DNA of 64,000 nt from Phymorhynchus buccinoides (taxonomy: Eukaryota > Mollusca > Gastropoda > Neogastropoda > Raphitomidae), in NCBI GenBank assembly GCA_017654935.2, contig CM065703.1, positions 42,832,546 through 42,896,545 of the forward strand, read 5' to 3'. The translations under genes were made by a program, and so were the position numbers. Shown piece after piece: positions 60,333-64,000 of the stretch. Within the stretch, counting starts at the first letter, position 1; the number at the start of each line of letters is the position of its first letter. The notes beneath the pieces are model-generated. The model did not search any database and was not told the origin of the DNA. It was given only the letters and a program-made list of their open reading frames with translations.

Positions 60333-60755
60333 CTAAATTATAATGAACACACTGCTTTCACTAGCATCACTAACAGGTGTGTTTGTGTCAGTGTCCATGC
60401 AGTGTGTGAATGAATCAGACTCAGCTGTGCCAAACTCAGTGTCCTCAGAGATGTTCTTTGAACTTTGTTTTTCTGTGATCTGAGAAGGGGATAGTGGGGG
60501 TAGAGGGATCATGGGCTCAGTTAACTCAAGATCATGAATTTTCTGCTCTGGTCTAGTAAGAACACCCTTTGCAGTTTTCAGGTCCACTGCCCGAACCAAA
60601 CCATCCTTTCCGGGATGCACCGCTTTCACGATCCCCAGAGGCCAACTCAGTCTATTTCTTTCTTCACCCCGAACCAGAACCACAGATCCCACCATGACAC
60701 TGCTTTTGACTGGTCCTCCCTTGCAAGGGGGGAGATTGTGAATGTACTCATTCTA
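60333..60755 (-). pseudogene. BEL integrase C-terminal domain, right arm
   Basis: Reverse copy of 42963-43383. One residue differs near the C-terminus (Phe for Leu). Confidence 0.85.
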
Positions 60756-61279
60756 TGGCGCGCCAAAGATACAAAACTCTATCTAGCAGTTCGACAGAGT
60801 TTAAAAACCCTATCGAACTGTTAGATACAGTTTCTAAACTATAGCTAGCAGTTAGACAGAGTTTCAAAACTCTGTCGAGCAGCTGGACAGAGTTTCTCGT
60901 CGTAAAACTCTATCTAACGCGCCATTTTGATACTTTTTTTAAAACGAAGCATTTCATTGGTAGATAGGACTAGTATCTTTGACTGTGACCTACACCTAGC
61001 CTAATGACAACAATAAACGGCGCAAAACCGTTTCCTTAGCCTAACTGCACCCCCCTTTGATAAGTCTGCCCTAGCTCTTGACTTGCCTTGGCGCTATTCA
61101 AAAGTGAGAGAGAAGGGGTTGGGGGTGGGGCAGAGCGTAGCAGTACTGTAAGGAGATAAGTTCTAGTCCAGATTGCCAGCCGGGGTAACTTAGAAAGAAA
61201 TTAAAAAACGCGTGCGCGCACACACACACACACACACACGCATGCACACGCACACGCGCGCACGCACGCACGCACGCAC

Positions 61280-61361
<82 letters not shown>

Positions 61362-61682
61362 TTAATGTTAAGTCCATTTGGCTCGTTTCTATGATTGCTG
61401 TTGGGTTTTTGTTGATAGAATGTTTGCATTTTTATTTTATAATAGTTCAATTCTGGAGTTTTTATTTTATTTTATTATCATTATTATTATTATGTTTTTT
61501 GTGTTGTTGTTTTTTTTAAACTGTTTTAACTAAGCATACATCCCCTAATGTTACTTATAAATATGCACTTTAAGCACACACAGATACACATGCACATTCC
61601 CATGCGCACACACTCACACACACACTTTCATGTCTAATATCACTTCTAAGTGAAAAGACGTTAAATTAAAAACAACAACAAC

Positions 61683-61775
<93 letters not shown>

Positions 61776-62195
61776 GCAGTCCTTGGTTTTATTGACAAAG
61801 GTTTTAACAATAAACCAAAAATTATAAATTATAACTCGTTTAGCGGCTTCAATTACAGATGAAACGCCGGGAAGATTTGCTCGTTGAAATCGTTCAGCTG
61901 CCATGTTTGTTTGACTACATGTAGGGGCCTAGGCCTATCGTCTTATTCAAATTCACGGGTCACTGCCCTGCCAAGGCCACAAACTTGTCGCTGAAGCCAT
62001 GTACCAATCAGAAATCGCAATAGAAAAACTATATCTCGATAGGGTTATTTTGTGGAAACCCTATCTAGCTGTTCGACAGAGTTTTAAAACTCTATCGAAC
62101 AGCTAGATAGGGTTTTCAAACTGTATCTAACAGTTTGATAGGGTTTTTAAACTCTGTCGAACTGCTAGATAGAGTTTTGTATCTTTGGCGCGCCA
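60756..62195. mobile_element. TA-flanked hairpin-rich element, right copy
   Basis: 1440 bp, TGGCGCGCCA at both ends, TA at 60754-60755 and 62196-62197. It differs from the left copy mainly in lengths of its two CA tracts (61212-61357, 61685-61773). Near 61870-61904 the minus strand has a frame that starts MAAERFQRANLPGVSSVIEAAKRV, which is broken early in the left copy. Its origin is unknown. Confidence 0.85.
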
Positions 62196-63204
62196 TATCA
62201 TTCACCCAACAGAACCAAAACTGATCAAGCAACTGACGCCCCAACTCTTGTCTTTCCACGAGATCCTGTGAACTGACAGACCCATCCTCCTTGTCGACTG
62301 TCAGTTTGGAGTAAGGAGACCAGCCGGACAGGAAATGAGAAGGGGTCAAGGGGGCCCCTGAATCCAGTTCATCTCCCACGAAAGTGAGGGGCCTTGCATT
62401 GATACAAGCCTCAACCTCATGCAAAACGGTTTGCAACTCCAGCTTAGATAGAGACCTCCTACCCAGTGACCTTTTCAGAGCAGGTTTCACTGGAGCGACC
62501 AGTCTCTCCCACCAGCCTCCCCACCATGGAGCGTGGGGGGCTATGAACTTCCACTCAGGAGCGTCAGAACCCAGTCTAGCCATCAGCTGAGCTCTTGCTG
62601 CTTGAAACCCTTTTGCATTGTCTGACATCAACACCGAAGGCATACCTCTACGTGCGAAGATGCGACGCAACGCCATGACATTCATTTCACAAGACATGGA
62701 ATCCACCAATTCCAAATGTACCGCTCTGGTCACTGCACAAGTGAACAGGAGAACATAGAATTTCCTTCCTGGAAAATCAGAATAGTACAACGGTCCTGCA
62801 TGATCCAACCCTGTCACAGAAAAGGGGGTCGCCTGTTGAACTCTCAGATCAGGCAAGGGTGCCATGGTTTGAGCACCAGGGGGAGCGTCTAAACGCTGAC
62901 AAGACATGCAATCCTTCTTCACTCTTTTGCAGATGCGCCGCGCACCCACAATCCAATACTGGTCTCTCAGCTGCACTAACATGCTATTCACACCAGCATG
63001 CTTCATGGTCGAATGCACATGACGGGCTAACAGCAAGCCCAGATGACCTTTAGGCACTATGATCGGATGCTGAGCTTCAGTCAGCAATCCTGCAAACTGA
63101 AGCCTTCCCTGAACACGAAGCAGACCATCCTGTCCCAAAAATGTGGACAGTTTGAAGATAGAAGAGCTACGGAAAACCGACCCACTGTTTCTGAAAGTCT
63201 TCAC
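62196..63204 (-). pseudogene. BEL integrase core, right arm
   Basis: Same 336 codons as 40500-41508 with no residue changed, including Asp134, Asp195 and Glu233. Interrupted by the nested element at its 3' end. Confidence 0.9.
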
Positions 63205-64000
63205 TTCTCTATCATAGACACTCTGTGCCTGTTCAGCAACTGAACCTTTGCCTCAGAAAGTGCCCCAAAGGACAGATCACCTTGTTTCTTTTGCTCACTT
63301 GAAGCTCTCAAATTCTGAGAAAAAACCCGCAAAACATAGCCCATCACTCTCATGGCCTTCGCCAAACTACTGTATCGTTCAATGTCAATGACTGCACCTG
63401 AATCAGTTCCTGTGGAGCTGACCACAGGAGTTTGAGTCTCTGCTTCTTCTGCCAAAGCTATCAGCATGTGTGTCATGTCCTTTCTTTTGTTCCACACACA
63501 CTTCATCACCTGTTCCACACACACTTCATCACAATCCTGTGTCTTGAGAAGCCACCACAGCGCGCTTAGCAGCACCGCCAACACCAGACGTCAGGAACGT
63601 CGGGCCATGAAGCCACAACCTGGACTTCACCAGCTCCTCAGCGGAAACACCACGAGTGACCAAATCCGCTGGATTGTCCTTTTCAGGACAATGATACTAC
63701 TGCGCTGGACTGACCAGATCCTGAATTTCAGCAACTCTGTTTCCAACAAAGGTCTTCCACTTATATGGATCACTCTGAATCCATGCCAGAGCAACAGTAG
63801 AGTCCGTCCAACAATGACACTCAACATCATCAGGCAGTTTCAGTGCCTGTCTCACGTACACCATCAGTCTTGCACAGAGTACAGCACCGAGAAGCTCCAG
63901 GCGAGGCAAACTGATCCTCTTCAGATGGGCTACCTTTGCACGAGACAAGACCAATGATGAACTCCACTTGCCATCCAGATGCTGGATCACCAGATACACA
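63205..64000 (-). pseudogene. BEL RNase H region, right arm
   Basis: The block CWTDSTVALAWI and the same TAG as in the left copy are present. Near 63480-63535 this arm has about 50 bp, built of two copies of a roughly 25-bp unit GTGATGAAGTGTGTGTGGAACA, that are missing at about 40220 in the left arm. The open frame 63201-63584 covers it. A T run differs by one base between the arms (left 7, right 6, near 63320). Confidence 0.85.

Larger units (their letters stand above)
54630..64000 (-). repeat. Right arm of a large palindrome
   Basis: Reverse-complement copy of 39756-49133. The BEL part is almost identical, receptor exon 1 differs at roughly 20-25 residues, and exon 2 has many one-base indels. 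It continues past the window edge. Confidence 0.95.
59758..64000 (-). mobile_element. BEL/Pao retrotransposon, right arm copy (cut by window edge)
   Basis: Starts with its 3' LTR, then the integrase C-terminal domain, the TA-flanked insertion, the integrase core and RNase H, all reversed. It carries the same nested insertion and the same TAG in RNase H as the left copy, so it is a duplicate and not an independent insertion. The rest lies outside the window. Confidence 0.95.

Noticed and set aside
62116..63204. Two independent BEL insertions
   Set aside because: Both share the same target site, the same nested element and the same TAG, so they are duplicates.

Overview
The window reads as nuclear DNA of an invertebrate animal, most likely a marine mollusc (inference). 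Reasons: a GRL101-like receptor gene (LDL-receptor class A, C-type lectin, leucine-rich repeats, seven-helix domain), spliceosomal introns, BEL/Pao, CR1/L2-like and Tc1 elements, a Polinton, and many long (GT)n, (CT)n and (TAC)n tracts. Three N runs of exactly 500 bases are scaffold gaps of unknown true size. Nothing bacterial, no tRNA or rRNA gene and no CRISPR array was seen.

Layout. 1-2171: first copy (A) of a repeat module here called U. 2172-9892: AT-rich DNA with a foldback element, a dead non-LTR retrotransposon (4662-6450), two SINE-like repeats and a long (CT)n tract. 9893-27570: copy B of U, split by a Polinton/Maverick (10436-18791), a tailed LINE fragment (19415-19755) and a 4.25-kb CR1/L2-like LINE (21590-25843). 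28071-29255: a 184-bp satellite beside a gap. 30134-44291: copy C of U, split by a BEL/Pao LTR retrotransposon (35110-43958) that itself carries a 1.45-kb hairpin-rich TA-flanked element. 44869-50045: two exons of a GRL101-like receptor. 50046-54129: (TAC)n, a ~648-bp tandem repeat and a Tc1 transposase fragment. 54630-64000: an inverted copy of 39756-49133 (receptor gene, U end, BEL), so the last 24 kb is a large palindrome with arms of at least 9.3 kb.

The most interesting object is the Polinton. It is complete from end to end (99-bp terminal inverted repeats, 6-bp target duplication CCCACA, and an empty site in the paralogous copy C), yet only 8.36 kb. All recognised genes run rightward from one TATA box: packaging ATPase, small basic core-like protein, acidic/basic protein, chromodomain integrase, one-helix membrane protein, penton-like protein, pVI-like protein, a stump of the major capsid protein, and protein-primed-type DNA polymerase B. 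Neighbouring genes are joined by 1-4 nt stop/start overlaps. The major capsid gene is fused by deletion to the middle of the polymerase gene, no protease gene is seen, and the polymerase carries a well-formed 127-bp intron-like insert. It is a dead endogenous copy.

The BEL element has intact 199-bp LTRs, a 5-bp target duplication and a primer-binding site matching tRNA-Phe, but its genes hold several stops, some shared by both palindrome arms. The receptor gene is open in the left arm. In the right arm exon 1 is open, while exon 2 is full of one-base indels that thicken toward the gap and look more like unpolished sequence than natural decay.
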